Source: Aquitalea magnusonii (GTDB taxonomy: Bacteria; Pseudomonadota; Gammaproteobacteria; Burkholderiales; Chromobacteriaceae). From it: a DNA stretch of 64,000 nt. The position numbers and the translations under genes were made by a program. Below the pieces are notes generated by a model that was not told the DNA's origin, made no database searches, and worked only from the letters and a program-made list of their open reading frames with translations. Location of the stretch: assembly GCF_003202035.1 (NCBI RefSeq), contig NZ_QJKC01000007.1, positions 62,001 through 126,000 on the forward strand, given 5' to 3'. Below are positions 54,024-64,000 of this stretch, piece after piece; the stretch's first letter is position 1; each line of letters opens with the position of its first letter.

Positions 54024-54055
54024 AAAAAGTTCAGCAACATTGCTGAACTTTTTTT
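54024..54055 (+). terminator. Intrinsic terminator between the two cytochrome c' genes
   Basis: A 13-bp stem (54024-54036 with 54041-54053), ACAT loop and T run. It separates the two paralogues into distinct transcripts. Confidence 0.88.
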
Positions 54056-54099
54056 ATGAAGCCTCCTCACAACGCAGTTCCAACCACCGTAGCGCCAAC

Positions 54100-54537
54100 A
54101 TGAAACAGACTGTTACCGCCCTGCTGCTTGCCGCACTGGCCATTCCGGCTGCCATGGCCGACTCGCCCGCCGAAATCCGCACTCAAAGCTTCAAGAAGGT
54201 GCTGCGCGCCTTCGAACCCATGGGCATGGTGGTGCGTGATCGCGACCCCTACAACAAGGCCAAATTCATCGTCATGGCCGACGCGCTGAAGCAGATTGCC
54301 GGCGAGCCGTTCAACCACTTCCCCGCAGGCAGCATCGATGCCAAGAGCCGCGCCAAGCCGGAAATCTGGAGCCAGCCGGCCAAATTCCAGGCGGCACGCG
54401 ACACCTTTCTCAAAGCCGTCAATGATCTGGACAGCACCGCCCACAACGGCGACCTGGCCAGCATCAAAAAGAGCTATGGCGTAGTGGCACAAAGCTGCAA
54501 GGCCTGTCATGACAGCTTCCGCGGCCCGGAAAAATAA
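54100..54537 (+). CDS. Cytochrome c' family protein, second copy
   Basis: A 145-residue paralogue of the preceding gene, with a signal peptide (TALLLAALAIPAAMAD) and C133-K-A-C136-H137 at the end. The shared FNHFPAGS/QHFPAGT and AKPEIWSQPAKF/AKAEIWSKPAEW segments show common descent. The ATG at 54100 is preferred to an in-frame start at 54016 because it places the signal peptide at the N-terminus. A bidirectional terminator follows and a b-type cytochrome gene converges on it. Confidence 0.9.
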   Translation: MKQTVTALLLAALAIPAAMADSPAEIRTQSFKKVLRAFEPMGMVVRDRDPYNKAKFIVMADALKQIAGEPFNHFPAGSIDAKSRAKPEIWSQPAKFQAARDTFLKAVNDLDSTAHNGDLASIKKSYGVVAQSCKACHDSFRGPEK

Positions 54538-54552
54538 ACAGCCATCGACAAA

Positions 54553-54582
54553 GCAAAAAGCCCTGCGCTGCAGGGCTTTGCT
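54553..54582. terminator. Bidirectional terminator
   Basis: Stem GCCCTGC/GCAGGGC with flanking GCAAAAA and TTTGC, between the second cytochrome c' and the cytochrome b gene. Confidence 0.72.
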
Positions 54583-54600
54583 TAGGTCAGATGCCGTTTT

Positions 54601-55254
54601 TCACAGGCGGGTAAGCAGGAAAATGCCACCACTGGCCGCCAGCAAGGCCAGCACCGCCAGCAAGCCGGAGCGGAAGCGCAACGGTGGCACCTCGGTGGAC
54701 ACCTCCTGGTAGCCGGTCAGCATGGGCTTGACCAGATTCTGCTTTCTGATCACCCGATATGCCACGATTGCCGCCACATGCAGGGCCACCAGCAGCAGGA
54801 TGATATTGAACAGCGCTTTGTGAAAACCGGTAATCGATTCGGACAGGCTGCTGCTGATCAACCTGGCCAGCGGCCCATCAAAGGTGTAGCTGTCCACATC
54901 GCTGGCAAACAGGCCACTCGCCACCTGTAATGACAGCACGCCCAGCAAGGCCACCACCATCAGGCCCCCCAGCGGATTGTGCCCCGGCTGCGTCCCGGCC
55001 CCCTCGCCCTTCAGATAACGAAGAATGGCCGCTGGCCCTTTGACAAACTGGCTGAAACGGGCGGTTTCGCTGCCGATCACTCCCCAGATCAGGCGAAACA
55101 GCAGCAGCGCCGCCACGGCCTCGCCGCACAGCACATGATAGTGCAGCCAGTCACCACCCTGCTCGCCGCTGAACCACATGCCGGCAAACAGCACTACCAG
55201 CGTCCAGTGGAAAAACCGCGTCGGGGCATCCCACACCTTGATCATCCGCACCAT
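54601..55254 (-). CDS. Cytochrome b561-like membrane protein
   Basis: A 217-residue four-helix membrane cytochrome b of the cytochrome b561/Ni-hydrogenase b-type family. It starts with VWDAPTRFFHWTLVVLFAGM, carrying a heme-ligand His, and has further conserved His in DWLHYHVLCGEAVAAL, GHNPLGGLMVVALLG and LVALHVAAIVAY. The ATG at 55254 follows a GAGGGTG site. It converges on the cytochrome c' pair and could pass electrons from quinol to them; this is inference. Confidence 0.85.
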   Translation of the reverse strand: MVRMIKVWDAPTRFFHWTLVVLFAGMWFSGEQGGDWLHYHVLCGEAVAALLLFRLIWGVIGSETARFSQFVKGPAAILRYLKGEGAGTQPGHNPLGGLMVVALLGVLSLQVASGLFASDVDSYTFDGPLARLISSSLSESITGFHKALFNIILLLVALHVAAIVAYRVIRKQNLVKPMLTGYQEVSTEVPPLRFRSGLLAVLALLAASGGIFLLTRL

Positions 55255-55532
55255 CGTCACCCTCGCTCGGCAATTGTTCAAGTTGAAAAGTGTAACCAGC
55301 CCGCACCTTGCTGCCTACTGCCGACGCCTTAATCTCTGTTAAGCACAGGGCAGCAGCAGCGCCACCGACCGGGGCATTTGCCGGTTCCGGATCCAAAAAC
55401 CCACGCTTTTCGGGTAGTATTAGCCCTTTCGCCGCCCACCTTCGCGCAGCCAGACCTGCCCGGAGCGGATGCCGGCCAACGCACTGACAGCCCGCTGCGG
55501 CTGTGTTTTCACGCATTGAGTTGGAGAATGTA

Positions 55533-56810
55533 ATGACCCAAGCTTCACTGATGGAAGATCTGGAGGCTCGCGGCCTGATCGCGCAAACCACAGACGCCGC
55601 CGCCTTGTCCGAACTGCTGGCCAAGGAACAGGTCACCCTGTATTGCGGATTCGACCCCACGGCCGACAGCCTGCATATCGGCAGCCTGGTTCCCATCCTG
55701 ATGCTCAAGCGCTTCCAGCAAGCCGGTCATCGCCCCATCGCCCTGGTGGGCGGCGCCACCGGCATGATCGGCGACCCCAGCTTCAAGGCCACCGAACGCA
55801 AGCTGAACACCCCGGACGTGATTGAAGGCTGGGTGGACAAAATCCGCGCCCAGGTTTCGCCCTTCCTGTCCTTCGAAGGCGACAACGCCGCCGTCATGGC
55901 CAATAACTACGACTGGTTTGGCGGAATGGGCGCACTGGAATTCCTGCGCGACATCGGCAAGCATTTCTCGGTCAACGCCATGATCAAGAAAGAAGCGGTA
56001 CAACAACGCATCAACCGCGACGACCAAGGCATTTCCTATACCGAGTTTTCCTACAGCCTGCTGCAGGGTTACGACTTTTCCGAGCTGAACCGCCGCCTGG
56101 GCTGCAAGCTGCAAATCGGCGGCTCCGACCAGTGGGGCAATATTACCGCCGGTACCGACCTTACCCGTCGCCTGAACCAGCAACAGGTATTCGGCCTGAC
56201 CATGCCGCTGGTCACCAAATCGGACGGCACCAAGTTCGGCAAGACCGAATCCGGCACCATCTGGCTGGACGCACGCAAGACCTCGCCCTACGCCTTCTAC
56301 CAGTTCTGGCTGGGCACGGCCGATGCCGATGTCTACAAATTCCTGCGCTACTTCAGCTTCCTGTCGGTGGCAGAAATCGCCGCCATCGAAGCAGCCGACA
56401 AGGCCCGCGATGGCAAGCCGGAAGCCCAGCGCATCCTGGCCGAACAAGTGACCGAACTGGTGCACGGCAAGGCCGCCCTGGCCGCCGCCCAGCGCATCAC
56501 CCACAGCCTGTTCAGCAATGACCTGTCCAGCCTGACTGAAGACGACTTCGCCCAGCTGGCACAGGACGGCCTGCCGCACTTCGTGCTGAATGCCAGCGAT
56601 GACAGCCTGATCGACGCCGTGGCCAATGGCGGCCTGGCCAAGTCCAAGAGCGAGGCACGCACTTTCATCCAGAGCGGCGCAGTCAGCATCAATGGCAACA
56701 AGGCGGACAGCATCGAACATCGCTTTACTGCCGAAGACCGGCTGTTTGGCCGCTTCAGCCTGCTCAAGCGCGGCAAGAAGAACTACGCCCTGATCGAATG
56801 GCAGGTCTGA
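55533..56810 (+). CDS. tyrS: Tyrosyl-tRNA synthetase
   Basis: A 425-residue class I synthetase that charges tRNA-Tyr (E. coli 424). The HIGH-like HIG (48-50, in [12 protein letters not shown]), YSLLQGYDF and the KMSKS-equivalent KFGKTESG are intact, followed by the C-terminal S4-like RNA-binding domain ([20 protein letters not shown]). GGAGAATGTA before the ATG at 55533 supports the start rather than 55503. A terminator follows. Confidence 0.96.
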   Translation: MTQASLMEDLEARGLIAQTTDAAALSELLAKEQVTLYCGFDPTADSLHIGSLVPILMLKRFQQAGHRPIALVGGATGMIGDPSFKATERKLNTPDVIEGWVDKIRAQVSPFLSFEGDNAAVMANNYDWFGGMGALEFLRDIGKHFSVNAMIKKEAVQQRINRDDQGISYTEFSYSLLQGYDFSELNRRLGCKLQIGGSDQWGNITAGTDLTRRLNQQQVFGLTMPLVTKSDGTKFGKTESGTIWLDARKTSPYAFYQFWLGTADADVYKFLRYFSFLSVAEIAAIEAADKARDGKPEAQRILAEQVTELVHGKAALAAAQRITHSLFSNDLSSLTEDDFAQLAQDGLPHFVLNASDDSLIDAVANGGLAKSKSEARTFIQSGAVSINGNKADSIEHRFTAEDRLFGRFSLLKRGKKNYALIEWQV

Positions 56811-56849
56811 TTCCAGTCTGACGCCCGATTGTTCGGGCAATGCCACGGC

Positions 56850-56884
56850 GGCCCGCTACTGCACTTGCAGGCGGGCCGTTTTTT
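56850..56884 (+). terminator. Intrinsic terminator after tyrS
   Basis: GGCCCGC/GCGGGCC outer stem with an inner CTGCA/TGCAG pairing, followed by a T run. Confidence 0.78.
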
Positions 56885-56966
56885 CATGGCCGCACCGCAA
56901 CACTCGACGCCGTGGCGACCATGCCACTAGAATTCCGCATCCTCCCTTCTCACCAGGGCTAGCACC

Positions 56967-57842
56967 ATGGAAAGAATCGGTTTTATCGGCCTGGGCCTGA
57001 TGGGCCTGCCCCTATGCCGCAGGCTGCAGGCGGCCGGCTTCCCGCTCACCGTCTGGAACCGCTCTGCTGACAAGCTGGAGCAGGCTCGCACCGAGGGCAT
57101 GCAAACCACCACTTCGCTGGTGGAACTGGCAGCCAGCAGCGACATCCTGATGCTGTGCATTGCCGATGGCGCTGCGGTGCAAAGCGTTGCCACGCAGTTA
57201 ACACCGGCCCTGCGCACCGGGCAGCTGATCATCGACTTGTCCAGCATCGACCCGGACACCACCCGGCGCTGCGCAGAGCTGGTCAGGCAACAAGGGGCCA
57301 GCTGGGTGGATGCGCCGGTATCCGGCGGGGTCAAGGGGGCGGAACAAGGCACGCTGGTAGTGATGGCTGGCGGCAGCGCGGCGGACATCCAGCGCGCCAG
57401 CCTGCCCTTGCAAGCCCTGTCACAACGCATCACCCGTATGGGAGAGGTCGGCAGCGGCCAGGTGACCAAGATCTGCAATCAATTGATTGTGGCCGCCAAT
57501 GCCATGCTGATTGCCGAAGCGGTGGCACTGGCCGAAAACAATGGCGTGGATGCCAGCCTGCTGGCACCGGCGCTGGCTGGTGGCTTTGCCGATTCGCTGC
57601 CGCTGCAAATCCTCGCCCCGCGCATGGCGGCGCGGCAGGCCGAGCCGGTGCAATGGAAGGTAGCCACCTTGCTGAAGGATCTGGACAACGCCGGCCAGCT
57701 ATCCAAAAACAGCCAGTCCGCCACGCCGCTGGCGGCACTGGCCAGCCAGCTGATGCGCCTGCACGCTGCCCGGGGCCACGCCACGGCCGACCTCAGCAGC
57801 GTCATCCAGCTCTATCAGGAGCAGGAGCAAGCCGCATGCTGA
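56967..57842 (+). CDS. garR: 2-hydroxy-3-oxopropionate (tartronate semialdehyde) reductase
   Basis: A 291-residue NAD(P)-dependent beta-hydroxyacid dehydrogenase. The Rossmann motif is IGFIGLGLMGLPLC, and the signature lysine lies in GEVGSGQVTKICNQLIVAAN. The closest functional fit is GarR/GlxR (tartronate semialdehyde to glycerate) or 3-hydroxyisobutyrate dehydrogenase; the hydroxypyruvate isomerase gene overlapping its 3' end by seven bases favours the former. No glyoxylate carboligase gene is present in the window. Confidence 0.85.
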   Translation: MERIGFIGLGLMGLPLCRRLQAAGFPLTVWNRSADKLEQARTEGMQTTTSLVELAASSDILMLCIADGAAVQSVATQLTPALRTGQLIIDLSSIDPDTTRRCAELVRQQGASWVDAPVSGGVKGAEQGTLVVMAGGSAADIQRASLPLQALSQRITRMGEVGSGQVTKICNQLIVAANAMLIAEAVALAENNGVDASLLAPALAGGFADSLPLQILAPRMAARQAEPVQWKVATLLKDLDNAGQLSKNSQSATPLAALASQLMRLHAARGHATADLSSVIQLYQEQEQAAC

Positions 57843-58624
57843 AACTGTCAGCCAATCTGAGCATGCTGTTTGCCCACCTGCCGTGGCCGCAGCGCTTTGC
57901 CGCCGCCCGTGCCGCCGGTTTTGCCGCCGTGGAAATCCAGTTTCCTTACGAACACACGGTAGAACAGCTGCAACATTGGCTGGGAGAGAAGCAGCTCAAG
58001 CTGGTGCTGATCAATGCTCCGGCTGGCGACCTGATGCAAGGTGGCAGCGGCCTGGCCGGCACACCCGGCCGGGAAGCGGAATTCGCCGCCGGCCTGCAGC
58101 AATGCCTGCACTATGCCACCGCTCTGGGCGTGGAGGCGGTCAACATCCTGCCGGGACGACTGAGCGCAGGCTGCAGCCGCGAACAGGCCATCGCGACATT
58201 GCATGGCAATCTGCTGCTGGCCGCCGACACGCTGGCCCCGCACCATATCCGCTGCACGGTGGAGGCCATCAACCGCCATGACATGCCGGACTTTCTCATC
58301 AGCACGCCCGCCGAGCTGCAGCAGCTGCCGGAGCATGCCAATCTTTACTGGCAGATCGACCTCTATCACATGGCGCGCATGGGCGAGCCGCTGGAGCCCT
58401 TGCTGCGCCAACACTGGCCGCGCATCGGCCACCTGCAGTTTGCCGATGTGCCGGGACGTGGTGCGCCGGGTAGCGGGGCGCTGGATTTCAGCGCCCTGTT
58501 CGCGCAGATCGCCAGCCTGCCCTATGCCTGCTGGAGTGGCGCGGAATATCGTGATACCGATGGTGCAGTGCAATGGCTGCAGCCATTGCTGGCAATGCAA
58601 GCCATGAATGGCCAGCAGGGCTGA
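57836..58624 (+). CDS. hyi: Hydroxypyruvate isomerase
   Basis: A 262-residue TIM-barrel enzyme that interconverts hydroxypyruvate and tartronate semialdehyde. The catalytic glutamates lie in CTVEAINRHDMP and WSGAEYRDTDG, and the metal-site LYWQIDLYHMARM and HIGHLQFADVPGRGAPGSG are clear (last aligned as RIGHLQFADVPGRG). It overlaps garR by seven bases, so both are co-translated. Length matches E. coli Hyi (258). Confidence 0.9.
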   Translation: MLKLSANLSMLFAHLPWPQRFAAARAAGFAAVEIQFPYEHTVEQLQHWLGEKQLKLVLINAPAGDLMQGGSGLAGTPGREAEFAAGLQQCLHYATALGVEAVNILPGRLSAGCSREQAIATLHGNLLLAADTLAPHHIRCTVEAINRHDMPDFLISTPAELQQLPEHANLYWQIDLYHMARMGEPLEPLLRQHWPRIGHLQFADVPGRGAPGSGALDFSALFAQIASLPYACWSGAEYRDTDGAVQWLQPLLAMQAMNGQQG

Positions 58625-58711
58625 ATATTGCAGAAATATGCAATTTTTCTCTTTTTGCGACATCACCTGGCGGTGAATCAATCACTTAGCCAAGCACTTT
58701 GCAAAAACAGC

Positions 58712-58740
58712 TTGCAAACGCTTTCATTTTACCGTAAAGT
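58712..58740 (+). promoter_or_regulatory. Sigma-70 promoter of rhlE with long leader
   Basis: -35 TTGCAA (58712-58717) and -10 TAAAGT (58735-58740) with a 17-base spacer. The transcription start near 58747 implies a ~240-base leader before the rhlE ATG. Confidence 0.6.
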
Positions 58741-58746
58741 GCCAAC

Positions 58747-58986
58747 CCTTCTGATTTCCATTTCCACCGGCAGTTTTTGCAGCTGTTCTGCAGCATTGCC
58801 GGTGTGATGCTTCATCGTCCCTGACCGATATTCCAGGCTTCGTCCACGTAGTGTCTCTTTTGACTGGACTGCTGTTCGCCGCTTGCACAGGTTGGTGCCG
58901 ATGACCGACGGCCTCTGAACGAGGCTGCTAACCGCCACATCTCCTGGCCAAGCGACACCGGCTCTACTCCGGTTTGAAAGGATATT
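58747..58986 (+). other. Structured leader of rhlE
   Basis: A ~240-base untranslated stretch with several inverted segments, including ACCGG(CTCTACT)CCGGT just before the AAAGGA ribosome site (58959-58975). No open frame with a ribosome site is seen. It may fold to hide the ribosome site, as in cold-regulated leaders; this is inference. Confidence 0.4.
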
Positions 58987-60333
58987 ATGCATTTCTCCGA
59001 TCTGGGCATTGCCCCTACCATTCTGCGCGCACTCGAAACTGCTGGTTACACCTCGCCCACCGGCGTACAAGCCGAAGCCATCCCCGCTGCCATCGCTGGC
59101 CGCGACCTGCTGGTTTCCGCCCAAACCGGTAGCGGCAAGACCGCAGCCTTCCTGCTGCCGGCACTGACCAAGCTGTCCGAGCGCTCCACTGGCAAGGGCC
59201 AGGGTCCGCGCGTACTGGTACTGTGCCCGACTCGCGAACTGGCACAACAGGTTGAGAAAAACGCCCTGGAATACGGCAAGGACCTGCGCTGGATGAAAAC
59301 CGCCTGCCTGGTTGGCGGCGCTTCCTTCGGCTACCAGACCCGCGCCCTATCCCGCCCGATCGACCTGATCGTGGCCACCCCGGGCCGTCTGATGGACCAC
59401 ATGCGCTCCGGCCGCATCGACTTCTCCCGCCTGGAAATGCTGGTACTGGACGAAGCCGACCGCATGCTGGACATGGGCTTCATCGATGACATCGAAACCA
59501 TCGTCAAGGCCACTCCGGAAACCCGTCAGACCGTACTGTTCTCCGCCACCCTGGACGGCACCGTTGGTCGCATGGCTGAAAAGATGACCCGCGATCCGCA
59601 GCGCATCGAAATCGCCCGCACCGAAACCTCCGGCGGCACCATCGAAGAGCACCTGCTGTACGCTGACGACCTGAACCACAAGCATCGCCTGCTGGATCAC
59701 ATCCTGAAGGAATCGGGTTTTGACCAGTGCGTGATCTTCTCGGCCACCAAGGCCTACACCGAAGAACTGGCCGACAAGCTGTCCGATCAGGGCTACTCCG
59801 CCGCCTGCCTGCATGGCGACATGCCGCAAAGCTGGCGTAACCGCACCCTGAACGACCTGCGTCGCGGCCGTATCAAAATCCTGGTGGCCACCGACGTTGC
59901 TGCTCGCGGCATCGACGTACCGACCATCACCCACGTGGTGAACTTCGACCTGCCCAAGCAAGCTGAAGACTACGTACACCGTATTGGCCGTACCGGTCGT
60001 GCCGGTCGCGATGGCACTGCCATCACCCTGGCGGAATCGAAAGAATTCCACAAGGTTCGCCGTATCGAGCAATACCTGAAGCGCCAGATCACCGAGGGCG
60101 TGATCGAAGGCATGGAGCCGACCCGTCGCCCGCCGAAAGGCCCGCGTCGCAACGGCAAGCCGGGCGGTTACGGCGCCCAGGGCCAGCGTCGCGGCAGCAG
60201 CAGTGGCAATGGCTACGGTCGCGAGCGTCGCGAAGGCGGCTATGGCCGTGGCACCGGCAGCAGCTACGACAAGCGCGGTCCGCGTTCGTCCAGCGCCAGC
60301 CAGGGCCAGCGCAGCACCCAGCGCGCTGACTGA
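58987..60333 (+). CDS. rhlE: DEAD-box ATP-dependent RNA helicase RhlE
   Basis: A 448-residue RNA helicase (E. coli RhlE 454). Q motif FSDLGIAPTILRALETAGY, Walker A AQTGSGKTAAF, VLDEADRMLDMGF (DEAD), SAT and HRIGRTGRAGRDG are all present. The C-terminal ~90 residues are a Gly/Arg/Ser-rich basic tail (RRNGKPGGYGAQGQRRGSSS-like). It acts in ribosome assembly and RNA decay. The long leader suggests post-transcriptional control. Confidence 0.95.
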   Translation: MHFSDLGIAPTILRALETAGYTSPTGVQAEAIPAAIAGRDLLVSAQTGSGKTAAFLLPALTKLSERSTGKGQGPRVLVLCPTRELAQQVEKNALEYGKDLRWMKTACLVGGASFGYQTRALSRPIDLIVATPGRLMDHMRSGRIDFSRLEMLVLDEADRMLDMGFIDDIETIVKATPETRQTVLFSATLDGTVGRMAEKMTRDPQRIEIARTETSGGTIEEHLLYADDLNHKHRLLDHILKESGFDQCVIFSATKAYTEELADKLSDQGYSAACLHGDMPQSWRNRTLNDLRRGRIKILVATDVAARGIDVPTITHVVNFDLPKQAEDYVHRIGRTGRAGRDGTAITLAESKEFHKVRRIEQYLKRQITEGVIEGMEPTRRPPKGPRRNGKPGGYGAQGQRRGSSSGNGYGRERREGGYGRGTGSSYDKRGPRSSSASQGQRSTQRAD

Positions 60334-60351
60334 GCAACAGGCAGTTGATTG

Positions 60352-60380
60352 AAAAAGGCGATCTGCGGATCGCCTTTTTT
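60352..60380 (+). terminator. Intrinsic terminator after rhlE
   Basis: Stem AAAAAGGCGATC/GATCGCCTTTTT with a TGCG loop. Confidence 0.9.
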
Positions 60381-60491
60381 ATTATCCAGTGCCAGCCATG
60401 CGCAAAATGCATGGCGACCCCGGCATAAACTCGCTTGTCAGCCTGCCATGCGCGCACCAGAATAGCCGGATACACCGCACCGGAAACCCGC

Positions 60492-62288
60492 ATGACACCC
60501 CTGCTCACCATCCCCCAGCGCCTGGCCGCCTTGCGCCAGGCCATGCAGCAACAACATGTCGACGCCTGCCTGATCCCCTCCTCCGATCCGCACCTGTCGG
60601 AATACCTGCCCGCACACTGGCAGGCACGCCAATGGCTGTCCGGCTTCAAGGGTTCGATGGGCACGCTGATCGTGACAGCAGACCAAGCCGGCCTGTGGGC
60701 CGATAGCCGCTACTGGGAACAGGCGGAACAAGAGCTGGCAGGCAGCGGCATTACCCTGATGAAAATCCAGACTGCTGCCAGCACCCAGCATCTGGACTGG
60801 CTGGCACAGCAGCTGGGCAGCAGCCAGACACTGAGCGTAGACGGCGATGTATTGAGCCTGGCGGCAGCGCAAGCCCTGCAAACCACCCTGCACGCCAAGG
60901 GCGTGCAGCTGCGCACCGACCTTGATCTGGTCGGTCAAATCTGGGCTGAGCGCCCAGCCCTGCCCCATGCTGCCATCTATGCGCACACCGCTCCATTTGC
61001 CAGCACCAGCCGTGCAGACAAGTTGCAGGCGGTGCGCCAGGCCATGCAGCAGGCAGCTGCCAGTCATCACTTCATTTCCACCCTGGACGACATTGCCTGG
61101 CTGTTCAATCTGCGCGGGGCCGATGTCAGCTACAATCCGGTGTTTGTCAGCCATGCACTGCTCAGCGCCACCCAGGCCACGCTATTTGTCGACCGCAGCA
61201 AACTGGATGCCAGCCTGCAAGCCGAACTGGCCGCCGACGGCGTGGAGCTGGCGGATTACCATCAGGCCAAGACCGCACTCGGCCAGCTGCACGCCAGCGA
61301 CGTCATTCTGATCGATCCGCGCCGCATCACTCTGGGCCTGCGCCAGGCGATGGCCACCGACAGCCGCGTCATCACGGCAATCAACCCCAGCACCTTGCTC
61401 AAATCGCGCAAGACCGCCGCCGAGGCCGCGCAGGTACGCGCCACCATGGAGCAGGATGGCGCCGCCTTGTGCGAGTTCTTTGCCTGGTTCGAACAGGTGG
61501 TCAACCATGAGGCCATCAGCGAGCTGACCATAGACGAGCAAATCACCGCCGCCCGCGCCCGCCGCCCCGGCTTTGTCTCGCCCAGCTTCGCCACCATTGC
61601 CGGCTTCAATGCCAATGGCGCGCTGCCACACTACCGGGCAACGGAACAAGCGCATGCCAGCATTGCCGGCAACGGCCTGCTGCTGATCGACTCCGGCGGC
61701 CAGTATCTGGGTGGCACCACCGACATCACCCGCGTGGTGGCCGTCGGCACACCCAGCCCGGAACAAAAGCGCGACTTCACCCTGGTGTTGAAGGGAACCA
61801 TCAATCTGTCGATGGCCCATTTTCCGCGCGGCACCCTGTCGCCGATGCTGGACGCGCTGGCCCGCGCGCCAATGTGGCAGCACGATATCGACTTTGGCCA
61901 CGGCACCGGCCATGGCGTCGGTTACTTCCTCAATGTGCACGAAGGCCCGCAAACCATCTCGCGCAGCCTGCCTGACCCCAGCATGGCGATGCAGGAAGGC
62001 ATGATCACCTCGGTTGAGCCCGGCATTTACCGTCCCGGCCTATGGGGGGTGCGTATCGAGAACCTGGTGCTGAACGTCGCCGCCGGGCAGAACGACTTTG
62101 GTGACTTCCTGCGCTTTGAAACGCTAACCCTGTGTCCGATTGACAGCCGCTGCATCGAACACAGCCTGCTGTCACGCCAGGAAGTGGACTGGCTGAATCA
62201 CTACCACGCCGAGGTGCGACGCCGCCTGCTGCCACTGGTGGCAGGCGCTGCCCGCGACTGGCTGCTGCAGGCTACACAAGCCATCTGA
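60492..62288 (+). CDS. Xaa-Pro aminopeptidase P, long three-domain form
   Basis: A 598-residue M24 metallopeptidase that removes an N-terminal residue before proline. It has two N-terminal creatinase-like domains and a C-terminal pita-bread catalytic domain with metal ligands in LLIDSGGQYLGGTTDITR (D, D), HGTGHGVGYFLNVHEGP (H) and SVEPGIYRPGLWGVRIEN (E, E). This long form resembles eukaryotic APP1 rather than E. coli PepP (441). The ATG at 60492 (MTPLLTIPQRLAALRQ) is chosen by family start. A strong terminator follows. Confidence 0.92.
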   Translation: MTPLLTIPQRLAALRQAMQQQHVDACLIPSSDPHLSEYLPAHWQARQWLSGFKGSMGTLIVTADQAGLWADSRYWEQAEQELAGSGITLMKIQTAASTQHLDWLAQQLGSSQTLSVDGDVLSLAAAQALQTTLHAKGVQLRTDLDLVGQIWAERPALPHAAIYAHTAPFASTSRADKLQAVRQAMQQAAASHHFISTLDDIAWLFNLRGADVSYNPVFVSHALLSATQATLFVDRSKLDASLQAELAADGVELADYHQAKTALGQLHASDVILIDPRRITLGLRQAMATDSRVITAINPSTLLKSRKTAAEAAQVRATMEQDGAALCEFFAWFEQVVNHEAISELTIDEQITAARARRPGFVSPSFATIAGFNANGALPHYRATEQAHASIAGNGLLLIDSGGQYLGGTTDITRVVAVGTPSPEQKRDFTLVLKGTINLSMAHFPRGTLSPMLDALARAPMWQHDIDFGHGTGHGVGYFLNVHEGPQTISRSLPDPSMAMQEGMITSVEPGIYRPGLWGVRIENLVLNVAAGQNDFGDFLRFETLTLCPIDSRCIEHSLLSRQEVDWLNHYHAEVRRRLLPLVAGAARDWLLQATQAI

Positions 62289-62305
62289 ACAAGACAAAGC
62301 ACAAT

Positions 62306-62337
62306 AAAAAACGCCCTGCTATTTCAGGGCGTTTTTT
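62306..62337. terminator. Bidirectional terminator between aminopeptidase P and argS
   Basis: A 13-bp stem AAAAAACGCCCTG/CAGGGCGTTTTTT with a CTATTT loop between convergent genes. Confidence 0.92.
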
Positions 62338-62360
62338 CATACCAGGCCAGCCAGAATGGC

Positions 62361-64000
<1,640 letters not shown>

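Overview
The window is a high-GC, densely coded stretch of chromosome from a Gram-negative bacterium. It most resembles a betaproteobacterium of the order Neisseriales, Chromobacteriaceae-like (Chromobacterium, Aquitalea, Vogesella and relatives; the genus cannot be fixed from sequence reading alone). Supporting signs are Gram-negative envelope genes (waaF, lptF, lptG, a YhdP-type protein), a CpxR/MisR-type two-component system, and the blocks yhdP-nitrilase-tldD, pepA/holC divergent from lptFG-glnD, and yciB-yciI-bolA-peptidyl-prolyl isomerase. No tRNA, rRNA, insertion sequence, prophage or CRISPR array was seen. This is core chromosome with some lineage-specific genes, not a genomic island.

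Layout. 0-3.3 kb: end of sdaA, a membrane diguanylate cyclase, a small Cys-rich protein, and a folE-BLUF photoreceptor pair. 3.3-6.6 kb: cpxRA-like genes with a 10-bp-phased operator array, then a Ser-rich protein behind a sigma-54-type promoter. 6.6-14.7 kb: LysR regulator, periplasmic binding protein, tldD, nitrilase-family amidase and yhdP on the minus strand. 14.7-20.5 kb: glnE, ilvE, a zinc-finger protein, waaF and a TetR regulator on the plus strand. 20.6-22.2 kb: a Ser/Gln-rich protein, a Sel1-repeat protein and a YjfB-like motility protein. 22.3-26.7 kb: trxB, Smr protein, bcp, phoH and an alpha/beta hydrolase. 26.8-31.3 kb (minus): cobalamin adenosyltransferase, a large acidic repeat protein, holC and pepA. 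31.5-36.8 kb (plus): lptF, lptG, glnD and a MaoC dehydratase. 36.9-40.6 kb (minus): an Aer-like chemoreceptor, guaC with an elaborate upstream region, and an orphan ParA. 40.7-47.5 kb: HAD phosphatase, DHH phosphoesterase, IMPACT protein, a 42-residue ORF, NfeD/stomatin, yciB-yciI-bolA and two tandem peptidyl-prolyl isomerases. 47.5-49.3 kb: enoyl-CoA hydratase and a SafE-like membrane protein. 49.3-53.4 kb: a complete zinc-uptake operon (zur, COG0523 GTPase, His-rich membrane protein, znuC, znuB, znuA) behind a Zur-like palindrome. 53.5-64 kb: two cytochromes c', a b-type cytochrome, tyrS, garR-hyi, rhlE, a long aminopeptidase P and the 3' part of argS.

Functional threads. Nitrogen control is represented by glnE and glnD. 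Envelope biogenesis and stress are represented by cpxRA, waaF, lptFG, yhdP and the periplasmic isomerases. Zinc homeostasis is one compact operon. The less conventional elements are the folE-BLUF pair, the CpxR-type array next to a sigma-54-driven low-complexity protein, the guaC leader (tandem operator, promoter, intrinsic terminator, gene), the acidic 58-residue-repeat protein beside holC, and the His-rich protein inside the zinc operon.
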